Shown: positions 1-13,581, numbered from the stretch's first letter. The stretch is 64,000 nucleotides of DNA from Rhodosporidiobolus odoratus (GCA_034387635.1 JAOANU010000003.1:1302001-1366000), one strand, 5' to 3'. Notes: generated from the letters alone by a model not told the origin. Program-made: numbers and translations.

Positions 1-3000
1 GCCCCGTCCAGCAAGAAAGGCTCAGCCGGTCTTCCCAGCATCACCGGGTCACCTACACCTTCTGCCGCCTCATCAGCCGTCACTGCTTCGACTCGGGTCC
101 CGCCATCTTCTCGCGCTTCAACTGCTGTTCCGACCATTCCTTCTCCGGTCTGCCTCGAACAATCGAAGGGCACGAGTCGTGCTCGGGTCGAGCTCGACCT
201 CATGCTGGAGACGCCGCTCGTTGTCGAAGGCGGAACGCTGAAGGGCAAGCTGGAATTGAGGGTGCGGAAACCGAAGGACAAGGAAGGCGAGGTGTGGATC
301 GGAAAGCCCAAGGTCAGGGTGATCGGTTTCGAAGGTATGTCTGCCGTTCAACCTCGTCGGTCTCGTAGCTGATCCTTGGGATCGTGTACAGAACTGGCTT
401 CGCACGATGCCCGATACATCTTCTTCCATCACGCCGAATCTATCTCTTCCATCAGCTCGCCTACTGCTCCTTCGCTCAACCTTCCCTGCTTCGACACACA
501 TCCGGACGGCGAGGGCTACTGTCGGGCTAAGCTCGGCCAGCATACCATCCCTGTTCGCATGACTTTGCCGGTTGGCAAGGGAGCCAAAGGCCCATGGAAA
601 GGAAAGCAGGGCGTTGTCCGCTACATCGCCATCGCGTACGTTCATCGCATGATAGACCGCTCGGGCATATTCTAACTTCTCTCTTCATCCAGTTCCGTCA
701 AGCTCAAATCGAAAGCTGGCGCCGATCGTTCCATCGCTCACTTCTACCGACATGTCGAGGTCTTCCCCTACTTCAACCCGGCACTCGCACTCGCCCCGGC
801 CATCAAGCCTCTCGAGGCGGAAGCTGCCAAATCACTGTTCTTGGGTGGAAGCGGGAAAGTCAGCCTCAAGGCTTCGATGCACCGCGAGACATGGGTCGCG
901 GGTCAGCGCTGCTACGTCGACGTCCGCGTCGAGAACGAGTCGAGCAAGAAGGTGCGGCTTTCTCTCTCCCTCGTCGCTTGAGCCAACCTTATTTACCGTC
1001 ATTCTTCTTGCAGATCAAAACACTTACCCTCGCTCTCATTCGTACAACAAGCATCCATCGCCCCGGTACAGACGGTGCTCCTTCTCAAAGCCAGACTACC
1101 CGGAAGAAGATCGCGGAGACTACCCTGGAGATGGGCAAGAAGGGTACGAAAGGCGTAACCGCGAAGGGCAGTTGGGTGGGCGTCGACGCCGGCGAGTCGG
1201 CGGACTTCTCGCATTCACTGCTTGTGCCGGTACGTAGCCTGCGTTTCGTGATCACCTAGACATGAGCCCCTGACCCTTTCGACCATCTGCAGTCCGACGC
1301 CCTATCCATCCCTCGAGGCCGCCACGTCGAGATCAGCTACCTTGTCAAGGTCTCCGTCTCGGGCTCCCTTTCCGCCGATGTCGCCGCCGACATCCCCATT
1401 CGCATCCTCAACTTCGTCTCTCTGGATCCTCCTCCTGGGCACACCGGCGCATCTCCCGTCGTCGAGCAGCAGGCTCAGCCTATGGCCCGGACTTGGAGCT
1501 CGAACACCCTCAAATCGCAAGCCCCAACTGTACAAAAGCGCCAAGGACCTCTGATGAACCGCATGGTCAGCATCGACTCCCTTCGTCTCGAAGACCTCAA
1601 CGGTGGACGGGGTCCTAGCCGCCTTGGAAGGCCTACCCTTTCCCGCGTCGCCTCCGCCGACTCCGTGCGAACCGGAACGATTTCGCCAGCGCTGGGTATC
1701 GAAGAGGATCTCCTCAATCACTCGCCCCTTCTCTCTGGAGACAGGGACAGCTTGCGTCCCACCGACGCTCGTCCGGACGCCCTGGTCGGTCGCGCCCTAC
1801 AGCGCCAGCTTCAACACCAGATGTCAATCGATTGCATATCGTCCGCCATCGCTTCCGCCACGGCTCGTCGTCAAGGTCTCGAACGGCAACCAAGCTTCCT
1901 TCGCTCTGGTACCCGCAGTGCAGACGATCATCGCTGGGAGGAGGAAGAGCACGGCGGTATCGAAGTCGAGTTACAGTCCCCAGAAGACAGCGGGAACCAT
2001 CTGTACTACGGTGGAGGCATGCTTCCGGGGGAGGAGGTCTACGCAGGCGACGGCGTGGGAATCCAGCTCGACGACCTCGACGACATCCCCGACGACCCGG
2101 CCTTCCTCGATCAACACCACTCGCCAGCAGAAGCTCCCGCCGATGCCGAGTCGGACGATGAGCTGGAGACTATCATGCAGTCTCACTTTAGCGAGGACGA
2201 GGGTGCTGAGGCAGAAGAGGAAACCCCTTCTTACGCCCTGAAGCCAGCTCCACCGTCGCCCCGTCAGCGTGCGCAGCAGCCTCCGCCTCCTTCACCGACA
2301 CGAGGCAGCCGCCCTCGCACGTCCTCTTCGCCGATGAAACCTTCGTCGCCCGTCAAGGCATCTCCTTCACAAGACTCGCTGCGGTCGGCGGGAAGGCGTT
2401 CTCCGGACAAGTTCGCTTTTGCCACGCCTGCCTCTCCAATCAAAGCGAATGCCGAGACTCCGAAGATGGCCACCCCCCGCGCAGCAGACTTTCCATCCCC
2501 TCCCGTCCGAACCTCTCGGCCCCTCCCAACCCCGCCTGCCGACTCTGTACCGTTGATCAAGCAGCCTTCCGGATCGTCTCTGCGTCGCAACCCGGGCATC
2601 CTGCGCAAGACACCATCTACTCGTTCCCTTCGCAGCGTCTCTTCATCTGTCGAATTGTCCCGCGTCTACCCTGCCGGCATCGCCCTTCCTCCTTCTCGCA
2701 GTCCTTCCCTTGCTTCACCAAAGGTCTCGCCCATCCTTGCAACAGTCCGAACCCGGTCGACTATGTCGCCGTCCCTGGCCGCACCTTCCTCACCTCGGAA
2801 GGTTTTGACGGCTCCTTCTCCCGCCCTTCGCGCAACTCGCTCGATGGCCGACTTGTCTCACCGCTCGCCTTCCTCGCCGTCTACCGAGATGCGGTCTCCC
2901 GCCTCACACCGCAAGTCTTCCATCCTCCTCTCGGTGAAAACCAAGGTCGCCGCCCTCGAGACTCGCAAAGCCACCCTTTCTACCCTCGCGACCACTTCAG

Positions 3001-3197
3001 GCCGCGCCAAGATCAATACTGCCCAGCTCGGTCGCGCCGACTCTGTCGCTTCGACGGCTTCGACGGTCACCAGCGAGTCGAGCTTCAAGCTGTCCGACCT
3101 GACGAGGGCCAACTCGGTCGCTTCGTTCAAGGCGCCTTTGTTGAAGCGCAACTACTCGGACGCTCCGCCTCTTCCGCCTCTTCCTGCCTCTCAGTAG
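1..3197 (+). CDS. Arrestin-like adaptor protein, 5' end missing
   Basis: The coding sequence is already open at base 1, so the N-terminus lies outside the window. Five exons join at GT...AG introns near 334-391, 639-693, 952-1014, 1230-1292. The spliced protein first shows an arrestin N-like beta-sandwich (ELDLMLETPLVVEGGTLKG, then KVRVIGFEG), then an arrestin C-like domain containing SLKASMHRETWVAGQRCYVD and RGRHVEISYLVKVSVSG. A long Ser/Pro-rich basic tail of about 570 residues follows. Fungal alpha-arrestins of this build are cytosolic adaptors that bring Rsp5-type ubiquitin ligases to plasma-membrane transporters. I did not find a clear PPxY motif in the visible part, so the ligase link is family knowledge only. 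The domain call is good; the exact subfamily is unknown. It ends tail-to-tail with BRF1. Confidence 0.8.
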
Positions 3198-3773
3198 ACA
3201 CTTCGCTCTTCGCATTTTCCCCTTCGCTATGTATAGACGGATCGCAACCTCTTAATCGCCCTTTTTTCCTCTCCTTTTTCTCTTTGTACAGATCAAGCAT
3301 ACCATTTTCGTTATTCGATTTGCATCGCCTCCTATGTTACGCACTACTTGATACGGACCTGAGCACTCGAGTAAGCCTGGCATTTTTCCCTGCGCAGTGA
3401 AGGCAGAAGAATCTGCAGGAAGCAGCGAGACGTCGGGAGCGGTGTCGTCCCCGTTTGAGGGCTTCATCGGTCAGTCCGTAGTCTGAGCTCGGCTTATGCC
3501 GTGAAAAAGTAGCGGCGGAGGACCCGAAGAGCTGGCGGAGGGTGGCTCGACTTCAGAACCGAGTCCTGAAAGAAGACCAGAATCAAAGCAGCACGGCGGA
3601 GAATAAAACAAACCGGTCAGAAACAGGAGCATCCGGGCGGCTTACTGACGGCAGAGGCGAGGAGAAGGCAAGAGGCACGTTCAGTAAGTAAATCGAGTTT
3701 CAGGAAGTGGTAAAGCGAAAAAAAGACTGCCCTTCAAGCACAACCCATCTTCGCCTCCTGCTACTGCGTGTCA
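3198..3773. other. Tail-to-tail spacer, arrestin/BRF1
   Basis: Non-coding gap of 576 bp between two convergent stop codons. It should hold both 3' UTRs. I see no RNA gene or repeat in it. Confidence 0.6.
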
Positions 3774-6437
3774 TCAGACCTCATCCCAGTCGTCGTAAGC
3801 GTCTTCCTCCGCTGGCTGCTGGCTGTACCCAAGCGTCGCACGCCAATTGTCATCACCCTCGCCCTCCTTTTGAGCCGCCTCCTCGTGCTCGTCGCCGTCT
3901 TCATTGATCTGCTCTCCTTCGTCTTCGGCAACGTCGAGCGCAAGATCGAAGTGAAAAGCGTCCTGACTGTTCGCGTCGCCCGGCCGGAACCCGCCCCTCG
4001 AGAGCTCGCCGTCGTCGGTGAAGTTGAAGCCGAAGTCGAAAGCGTTATGGCCATCGTTGTCGCCTTCGCCTTCGCTCCCGCTCCCGCCCTCGGCGAGCAA
4101 CGCCTCGATCTTGGCCTTTGCTTTGTCCGTCATCTTCGTCTTCCGCTTCCTGGGCTGACCGCTGCCCGACCCACCCCTCCCTTCTCTTGCCCCCTCGCGG
4201 TTCGCCCTCTTCTCCTTCTCCCTCGCCTCATCCTCCGGATCCTCGCGCTTCCCGAACAAGGCGTTCCTCTTGCGCCTTGGAGGATTGCGGAAAGGTCGAG
4301 TTCTAGCTTTCGCTTCGACCTCCTTCGCGATACGAAGCATCTCCTGCGTACCGGGCAGCCTCTTGAAGGCCTCTACGTCTGCCGGCGTGCGGACGTACGA
4401 GTCCAGCTCGCCATCGTCGAAGAGATCATCGTCCGAGAGGTCTTCGGCGGCTTTGAACCACAATCGACGATGCAGCTGAGTGGCAGGCTTGTTCAGATCG
4501 TTGGTCGCTTGGGCTTCGACGGAGGCGGTGCCGTGCAGTTGTGCGTAGATGGTCGAAGTCGTGTTGCCGGCGAGAAGAAGTTGGCGGATGCGGACACTGT
4601 CGGGTTCGTGGGCTGATTTGCGGAAGGCGACGCTGATGGGGGAGGCGTAGAAGCGAGAGTAAGGTCGGTCGAGTTCCCTCGAGACGAGAGAGGTTGGCGG
4701 CGGCGATGCGGACAGAGTGGCTGAATCATACGGTGCGGGAGAGACGGAGGTGGAAGCGGAGGGAAGACCAGAGAAGAGGTCTTCTGCGACGGTTTCGATA
4801 ACTCGCTGGCGCTTCGTCTCCTTGTCACCACCTCGAACATATTCGGCGGGCCGCTTCTTTCCGTCCTTCGCTCGCATCCTTCCTTTCTTCGTTGGCGGCG
4901 GTACTGGGGTTACTTCCGCAGTTGACGTCAGGGACGGAGAAAGAGAAGCATCTGCAGGAGGTTGTGTGGGGTTGTTCTGCGGTTCGACGAGAAAGGCATT
5001 GGAGGCTTTGATGCTGGTAAGGGGGTCGTCGAAGTAAGCGCCTTCGTCCTCATCCTCGTAACCTTCGGCGCCGTAGTCGTCGTCCTCTTCGTCCATCTCG
5101 ACCACTTTCCCCTTCCCCTTGCCCATCAGTTCCGCCTCCCTCTCCTCAAACGCCGCTTGCTCCGTTTCCCTCTTGATCTTGTCCCGCTTTGCCTCGATCG
5201 CCTGACGGAACTGCACGATATCCGCCGTGTACTGCACCAGCTCATGCTTAGTCCCCTTGCCTCGCTTTGGCTTGGCACCCTTACCCTTGCCGTCCTTCTG
5301 ACCGGGGACGGTAAACTCGGCCGTGGCAAGCCAAGGTAGCTGTGGAGCGTATTCGGTGAGGAGCTTGTTGTACTCTCGATACCGTTCCTGAATCGTAAAG
5401 GCTTTGACGCCGAATAGCCACGCGAGTTCATCGCAGAACTCTTGCTGGACGGGGGCGGGACGACGAGCGACACCTTCCATAGCGACGAACACGACGGCGC
5501 AGGCCACTTGCTCAGGTGTGCGACCAGTGTGCAGTGCGACGTTTTCGCCGAATGCGAGGAGGCCGGTGGCGAGATGGCGGACTTCGGGAAGGGATAGCGA
5601 GCGGACCCAAGCCAAGTTGGCGGGCGACCACATCTTTTTGCTTTTGGTCGTCGAACCGTGCAGCTCGGGTGAGGGGGAAGAGGCGAAGAGGGTGTTGAGG
5701 TGGGCGAGAATGCGTTCAAGGAAAAGGGCGGGCTCGGTTTCGGCGGGGCAGGTTTGGCAGGCGACCTTGACGAAACGGATGGCGCGAGTGAGAGTGTATA
5801 AGCTGTTCACATTGATGACGGACTGTGTGAGCAAGTGGTGTCAGTTTCACAGAAATTGGGTAGACGAAATGAAACGCACCGCCAACTCAATCAACCACAG
5901 CATCTTGTTTGCCTCCCTCGCCGCAACATACACGCAAGCGGCGGCAAAGATCTCAGCGCTCCGACCCCACTTGAACTCGATCATGGCTCTCGACTTTTCG
6001 AACAGCCAGCGAGCGCGAACTTGTAGCGAGTCGACCAAATTGAAGCGGGCGAGGAGGCGGCGGATGTAGTAGTCGGCGTCGTTCTGCGTAGCTCGTTCGA
6101 TGGCGTCAGTCAGTTAGTGATCGAAAGGGAACAAACGAATGAAGAAACGCACCTTTTTCTTGGCATGGTAAAGCACCTTGGACTCGCCAGTCCCCGCAGC
6201 CCAAGCTGCGGCCTTGCCTCCCATCCTCCCTAGTCCACCCATAGCCTGCTGAGAAGCGCCGACGTAAGTCCTACCATTCTGAAACTCGTCTTCCTCGTTG
6301 ACGCGGGCGAGGAATTCGAAGGAATGCGAGGCGGATTCGCTCGAGACGGTGCCGCAGAGGGTGCAGACCAGAAGTCCAGTTTCGACATCGTTCTCGAGCG
6401 CGTTGCTGGTGTTACAGGCGGTGCAGTATCCGCTCAT
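3774..6437 (-). CDS. BRF1: TFIIIB subunit Brf1 (TFIIB-related factor)
   Basis: Brf1 recruits TBP and RNA polymerase III to tRNA and 5S promoters in the nucleus. The N-terminus is a TFIIB-type zinc ribbon (CTAC at residues 5-8, CTLC about 17 residues later). Two cyclin-like TFIIB repeats follow (NDADYYIRRLLARFNLVD ... EIFAAACVYVAAREANKM, then MWSPANLAWVRSLSLPEV ... ACAVVFVAMEGVARR). The C-terminal half is acidic/basic low complexity and contains the Brf1 homology region that binds TBP (LSDDDLFDDGELDSYV). Two introns interrupt the first 150 codons (near 6087-6152 and 5823-5880), and the rest is one long exon. The ATG at 6437 puts the ribbon at the extreme N-terminus, as in the family. Confident. 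Confidence 0.93.
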
Positions 6438-7100
6438 TGTTTTAGAGGGTCGAGTCGCGAGGCGAGGTGGGTCGGGTGAGGTGAGTTGAGAGGTGGGAGG
6501 ACCCGAGGCTCAAAGGGGATGCCGAGCGGGGTATGTAGGCCAGAGCGGTACCTCCAAACAGCGTTGAAGCAACTGACTGCCCCGAAACAGGGATGCAAAC
6601 GAGTCTAACCGTCGCCGTGGCTTCGTCTTAAGCCTTTTTCTCATCTTGGTCTTCCGCCTGACCAAAGTTCATGCACTAACCTAAAAGACGTGATCAATTA
6701 CAGAGCCGAATCTCGAGAATCAGTGAGGAGGGAAAAAAGAGAGAGCCAAGGTGAGGGAAGAAAGAACGAGCGCGCTCCGGTAGACAAAGGACAATATCCA
6801 ACGTTCGATGGGTGGCGGGGGAGAAAGAGATGGAGGGGAGCGCGCTCGATCGGGGAGGGCGGCGAACGGGCACAAACGGGGAAGGGACAAGAGGTGGAGG
6901 CGCGACGATGCAGGGCGTAGTGAGTCCGAGGGAGAGGGAAGAGTTGAAAAACAACGGCGACACGCGGGAGGCGAACGGAAGAAGACGGGGCGTGTCAAAG
7001 CGAACAAGGTGGGGTAGACCAATCTAACCGAGAACGTGGAGGAGAAAACGGCGACAAGAAAAACAAGTGCAAGAGACGGGTGCGGGCAAAACTAAGGGGT
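6438..7100. other. BRF1 upstream / CDC42 downstream region
   Basis: 663 bp without a gene. It should hold the BRF1 promoter and the CDC42 3' UTR. From about 6690 to 7000 the plus strand is strikingly purine-rich (G and A runs), so a CDC42 transcript reading through it would be pyrimidine-rich. Open frames there are a composition effect. Confidence 0.55.
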
Positions 7101-8083
<983 letters not shown>

Positions 8084-8918
8084 GGCAGGCTAGCTCAGTC
8101 GGTACCGAAAGGTGGGGGACGGGGAGAGAGAGCACTGTTGCCGGAGGTTGGGTCGAACGGGTGCAGGTTGTCGGAGGAGGGGGGCGGACCAAGGCGGAGG
8201 GAGGAGGGGAAGGTCAGCACAGGTCGCTAAACTCGCAGGCCTCGTGGGTGGTAGTGCGACATAGCCCTCGGCGTCGACTCGTTGCTAATGGCTCGACGCT
8301 GGCCGCTGCTGTGGCCCGCTGAGCCAGTTTCGAGAGGAGATCTGGAGCTCGTGTGATGGCAGAGGGGCGTGTGGGAGGCTGCGTGTTCGGCATCGTCTTC
8401 GATCCCAGGGTGGCCCGGAAGAAACGGCGAGGTTCGTATTTTATTGCTGAGTCCCCTCAGTGTGCGCCCAGCTGCGTGCTCGACGGTGTGCGAGTGCTTC
8501 AAGTCGGGCTGTCTCATCGACGAGGGTAATGCGGGCGGGTCGCCGACAAGATTGGCGGAGCGGAAGGAAAGGGTTGTCAGAGTAGGTAGAGTGGCTTACG
8601 TTGTACTGGAAGGGGTCGAGGGGCAGTGTAAAGCAAGCGAAAGGGTTGAACTGAACAAGGTGAGGAGGCGAGTTGAAGGAAGAGGAGACAATCAACAAAC
8701 GGTCAATTCGTTACCCGCTTGGAGAGACAGGACAGACGGAGTAGACTTACTCGGACTGTACCCAGCTGAATCCGGCTGGACAGAGTGCCAAGATAGACGA
8801 GCGATTTGACCCTCCCACTTGCGTTGATTTCCTTGTCGGGCAGGTCCAGACCTCACTCTCACTCTCCCACGGTCCGCTTCACTCTCCTCTGCTCTCCGAG
8901 CATACGCTCTACGCTATC
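8084..8918. promoter_or_regulatory. Divergent promoter region, CDC42/SYF2
   Basis: 835 bp between the ATG of CDC42 (-) and the ATG of SYF2 (+). The size allows two promoters and a long CDC42 5' UTR, possibly with a non-coding exon. I see no RNA gene. Just before SYF2 the plus strand becomes pyrimidine-rich (about 8820-8900), a common core-promoter texture in fungi. Confidence 0.5.
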
Positions 8919-10255
8919 ATGCCCCCGAGAAAGTCCACTCGCGCGAAGAAAGCCCCTCCCCCTGCTCCCGACGAAGTTGAAGCCGCCATCGACACTCAGC
9001 CTACTTCATCACCCTCAGCAGTCGACGCAGAACAGCCGATAGACGACGCAGCAGACGAACAGCAACAACTTGAGCAGATTGCAGAGGAGCAGCGACCGGA
9101 CGAGGCTGCCGACGATGCGATCGATTCTCTAGCAGCTCCACCTTCAGCAGCAGAGGCTAGCGGGAGCGGAGCAAACATGGACGACAGGATGGCAAAGCTC
9201 AAGCAACTCAGGCAACGCATGGTTCGTCACCGCATTCCCACCCTGCGTGTACCTTGCTATCGCTGACTCGACCTTTTTTCCTTTTCAGAACGACTCTGCC
9301 CGCGCAAACCGACAAGACGTCATTGCAGAAGTCAACGCAACCCGCGCAACAGCTCGCACTCTGGCCCGACTCGAACGAAAGCGTGCGCAGGCAGAAGCGA
9401 TGGGCGAGAAGCAGCGGGCGGCCGAGGAAGGAGAGGATTTGGAGAGGAAGACCAACTGGGAGTACAGCATTGAAGACAACGAGAAGTGGGACAAGAAGCA
9501 GGCGAAGAAGAAGAGAAGAGGGCAATTCGAGTTTACCGGTCAGTCAACTTCGTCGTCTCCCTACCGTCATAAACGCGTGTCGACCCTTTTCTTCCACGCC
9601 CGCAGACTACGACGACGTCGCTCGACGAAAGTACAAGAAGGTTCGCTATCCTGGTTCGTGGCTGTGTGGGTACGCGTTCTTACCTGGCTTGGGTTGCAGG
9701 ATCTCGATGACTTCAAGCCCGACCTCGCCGCCTACAACGCCCAACGTACTGCTACTCTGCAATCCGACGCCCTCGTCGCCGCCGCCTCTGGATCTTCCAC
9801 CGACCTCATCACAACAGACAACACTGGACTGTATCGAGATGCGAACAGCTTTGTGTATGCGGACCACAAACCGACAGATGATCAAATTGATCGGGTGATT
9901 GGCAAACTGAACTCCGAGTGCGTCTTCGTGTCCTCCGCTTCCTCGCCTCGCCTCTCGCAATTGTGCGTTGGACTGAATTCAATATCGCTTCACTTGGTAG
10001 TCTGGACAAGCGCCAGAAGCGCTCCCGCAAGCGCGAGAACGAAGACGAAGGCGACATTACCTGGATCAACGAGAAGAACCGCATGTTCAACCGCAAGTTG
10101 GCGAGGTACTACGACGATGTTACCAAGGAAACGAGGGACAATTTCGAACGAGGTGCGCTTGCCCGTCCTTTCCAAGTCACACCCTTTGACTTGCCTTTGC
10201 CGACAACTTGGCTGATCTTCGCATCTGCTTGGGTACCGCAGGGACGGCGTTGTAG
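8919..10255 (+). CDS. SYF2: Pre-mRNA splicing factor Syf2
   Basis: Syf2 is a Prp19-complex (NTC) protein that sits in the active spliceosome in the nucleus. The N-terminus is an acidic, Ala/Gln-rich linker. The family core follows: MDDRMAKLKQLRQRM, then ANRQDVIAEVNATRA, ERKTNWEYSIEDNEKWDKK, YDDVARRKYKK, DDFKPDLAAYNAQ, and the C-terminal DEGDITWINEKNRMFNRKLA with KETRDNFERGTAL at the end. Introns fall near 9222-9290, 9540-9604, 9638-9700, 9918-9998 and 10154-10241. The last exon is only 14 nt (10242-10255) and encodes the end plus the stop. The ATG chosen is the first in frame after the pyrimidine-rich leader. Confidence 0.9.
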
Positions 10256-10549
10256 ATGTATATACGAGTGTGCCTGTCCTGTCCGATGTTATCACTTGCT
10301 TGTCTACCCTGCCTCGCCAACATCGGAGTCGGAGAGAAAAGGAGAAAAGTCGGGACAGGTAGTCGCCTGATCCTCGCCTCCCCCGCCCGTCAATCGCATG
10401 AGGTAGTCCCGATAACTGTCTCTGTGCTGGTCAGTGCCTGCATCGCGCCTGTATTGGGCTTCTTGTCAGCCGACACTGCGGGCGCACGCCTTGGGCCTTT
10501 CTTGCTCATTTCCTCGTTTCCCGCCTCACCACTGCTATTCTTGGCTTAG

Positions 10550-13125
10550 ATGACTACGACACCAGAGTTCCGGCAGCCTATGGGGCAGAAGGTGACGGAC
10601 CGCATTGCCCAGCTGGGTCCCGATCAGCCTTACTACACTTTCGAGGTTCGTCCTGTTCTTTCGACTATGGCGGCCCTCGCATTCCCGAAGCGAGTTACAT
10701 GAGGCTGCAGATGCCTGAGTATAGCTTCGATTTTTTGCCTGTAGGCGGTCGTTAACCCTCACATGCCTGACATCGCTCTCCTCGCCTCTCCTGCACTTCC
10801 CCCCCTCCCCGCCTCCAGGTTTTTCCCCCCAAGACTGCCCCCGGACTCGCCAACCTAGTCGACCGTCTCGACCGCATGACTGCCTTGAACCCGACTTGGC
10901 TGCACGTCACCTGGGGAGCCGGAGGAAGTACCCAGGAGAGGTCGCTGGATTTGGCAGGAGCCGCGGTTGGGATGGGATTGCAGACTTGTTTGCATTTGAC
11001 TTGCACGAATATGGAGGAGGGGGTGTTGGAAAAGACGCTGAAGGTACGTCAAACTTCTTCTCGGCTGACCTCGCGAAGAAGAGAAGAATAATACTTTCTT
11101 TTCGTTTCTCGCTTTGTCTCTACGCAGCGGGCGAAAGAGCTGGGCGTCGTCAACTTGCTTGCCCTACGAGGAGGTACGCCGCTTTGGCGTCAACCGTTTC
11201 GGCGTCAAGCTGGCTGATGAAACTACTCCTGCAGACCCTCCTCGGGGCGAAGAGTACTGGACAGCAACAAGCGACAAGTTCCAGCACGCAACCGACCTCA
11301 TTCGCTACATTCGCCGAGAGTACGGTGATGCATTCTGTATTGGGGTTGCCGGTTCGTGCTCATCGTGCTTCTCTCGCTTAATGCTGCCCTGTTAAGCTCT
11401 TACTTCCTTGCTGCTAGGTTACCCAGAAGGACACACCGACTCGTCCGACAAGCTCGCCGACATCGAGTACCTCTACGAGAAGCAGCAAGCTGGCGCGGAC
11501 TTCGTTGTGACGCAACTTTTCTACGATGTCAAGACGTTCATGGAGTGGTACAATGCTTGCCGGGCACGAGGTACGCCTGTTCCCCTCTGCTTCTCTTGGC
11601 CACTGTTTCTCACAGCTCATACGAAACATAGGCATCACCATTCCGATTCTCCCGGGCATCATGCCTATTCAGAACTACTTGTCCTTCCGCCGCATGACCA
11701 ACCTCTGCGGAACCTTCATTCCGCCCAAGATTGCCGATGACCTCGAGCGAATCCAGGTAAGAAGGTTTCTATGCCTCTCTCTGACGCTGAGACTAAGCAC
11801 CTTTGACGCCCGCAGCACGATGATGCCGCGGTCAAGGAGTACGGCATCAACCTCTCGGTCGATATGATGCGAACCTTGTTCGAGAACGGCTTGCGAGGCT
11901 TCCATCTGTGTACGCTAAACCTCGAGAAGAGCGTCACAAAGGTGCTTGAAAAGTTGCAGTGGGTAGAGACTGGGGCGACCAAGGGTCAGCCTTCCCGACA
12001 GCAGGTGCGTGGTTCTCATAGTCGGCAGCACAGAAACTCCAGTACTCAATCTCCTTCTCTCTTCCTTCTGCAGACCCTCGCACCGAACGGTGCGCCTCTC
12101 CCTAAAGTCATCAACTCTTTGCGCAACTCCGCAACGCGGGAACCGGGTGTAAGCGTGGCGGGACCGGATATCGCTAGGAAGGACAGCCCGACGAGCTGGG
12201 ACGAGTTCCCCAATGGGCGATTCGGTGACGCGCGGAGTCCAGCGTACGGTGAGATGGACGGGTACGGGGTAGGGTTGAAGTTACCGGTGCGCCTGACTTG
12301 CTTTTCTAACGAATGAGCATTTCTCACCATGTTTGCCTGACAGCCTTCCGAAGCTCTCCGCCTCTGGGGTACACCGACCACTCTGTCCGACGTCTCTCGT
12401 ATCTTCTCGTCCTACCTCCGCGGCACCATCTCTTGCAACCCCTGGTCTGAAGAACCCCTTCGCGCCGAAACCGCCACCATCTCTACCCCTCTCTCCGAAA
12501 TGAACGACGCTCGACACTGGTGGACTGTTGGATCGCAACCCGCGGTCGATGGTCTGCCGTCCGCCGATGCTGTGCACGGGTTTGGCCCGAAAGGTGGATA
12601 TGTTTATCAGAAGGCTTTCGTCGAGTTCTTCCTTTCGAAGGAAGAGCTTGATGAGCTCGAACGACGGAGCCATGCGGACGAGACCAAGCGGCGGGAAAGT
12701 GGAGAGGGAGACGATGGGTTGATCAAGTGGATGGCTGGGAACGCTGCGGGCGAGTTCAGGACAAATATGGAGAAGGGGGATGTGAATGCTGTCACTTGGG
12801 GTGTTTTTGGAGGGAAGGAGATTGTCACGACGACGCTGATCGAGGAGATGAGCTTCAAGGCGTGGAATGTGCGTCCTTCCCTATACCTCGCAGCGTGCTC
12901 CCCTCTAACCTTGACGTTGACATGCAGGAGGAGGCTTTCGCTCTCTGGAAGGAATGGTCCCTCCTCTACCCCGCCGCCTCGCCTTCTCGTGCCTTTGTCC
13001 GCTCCCTCCATGAGTCTCGATGGCTCGTCTCGGTAGTCTACCACGACTACAAGGATCGCGACGGTCTCTGGCGATGGCTGCTGGAACTGAAGCGGCCGGC
13101 GGCTGTAGACACAGAGGGACGATGA
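10550..13125 (+). CDS. MET12: Methylenetetrahydrofolate reductase (Met12 type)
   Basis: Reduces 5,10-methylene-THF to 5-methyl-THF in the cytosol, feeding methionine synthesis. The catalytic TIM-barrel shows FEVFPPKTAPGLANLVDRLD, HVTWGAGGSTQERSLDLA, LHLTCTNM, NLLALRGDPPRGEEYW, GVAGYPEGH, GADFVVTQLFYDV, ILPGIMPI and GFHLCTLNLEKS. The C-terminal regulatory half includes LRLWGTPTTLSDV, NPWSEEPLRAET, WWTVGSQPAVDG, GYVYQKAFVEFFLS and NAVTWGVFGGKEI. VTWGAGG with STxERSLxLA resembles yeast Met12 rather than Met13, from memory of the two. About eight introns are spread along the gene; RGD|PPRG is split by one at about 11176-11234. The ATG at 10550 immediately precedes the barrel. Only one MTHFR is in the window, so a second paralog elsewhere is expected. 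Confidence 0.92.
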
Positions 13126-13482
13126 CCCGTGAGACAAACGTGGGACGGTCAGGTGGGCATGAAGAGGGAATAGAGGGCCTTGGCATAAGCTATTTAGACT
13201 GATCACACGATCACACAGCATCGAGAGGGAAGGAAGAAAAGGAAAATCTTGGCTCCCTTATGTTTGGGTGATCGCGGCGCAGACCTCTCTTCACAGCGGT
13301 ACAGTTATGCTGGTAGTTAGTCGGGGGAGGCGTTCAAGTGAGATCGACGGCATGTTGCCGCCGGTCGGGATTCGTCAGCCGTGTTGCGGCTTCCGACTTC
13401 GTCTCTCCTCCTCGCTCATCTCGCTTGCTGTGATCTTGTCCCTAGGACAGCGTATCGAGCACTCGTCCATCTCGTGAACAAG
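13126..13482. other. MTHFR 3' / GLR1 5' region
   Basis: 357 bp between the MTHFR stop and the candidate GLR1 leader. Nothing recognisable except that the frame in phase with GLR1 is open from 13342, just after a TGA at 13339. Confidence 0.5.
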
Positions 13483-13581
13483 CTGGCTTTCTCCGCCTTG
13501 ATTTCGTCGCCGTTCCGTTCGGCCCGAATTCTCATCGCACCTCGCTCTCATCTACGCACAATCGCAACTACGACCCTCAGA
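13483..13581 (+). other. Possible non-AUG mitochondrial leader of GLR1
   Basis: These 33 codons lie directly upstream of and in frame with the GLR1 ATG, with no stop between. The CTG at 13483 has A at -3 and G at +4, a strong context for near-cognate initiation. The encoded stretch has five Arg, one His, many Ser/Ala/Leu and no Asp or Glu (FSALISSPFRSARILIAPR, then LRTIATTTLRM), which reads as a mitochondrial presequence. No ATG is in frame back to the TGA at 13339. Translation of it is inference. Confidence 0.45.

Noticed and set aside
3768..4616. A 282-codon open frame on the plus strand inside BRF1
   Set aside because: It is the antisense of BRF1 low-complexity coding sequence in GC-rich DNA; it has no domain, and the sense strand has clear Brf1 motifs.
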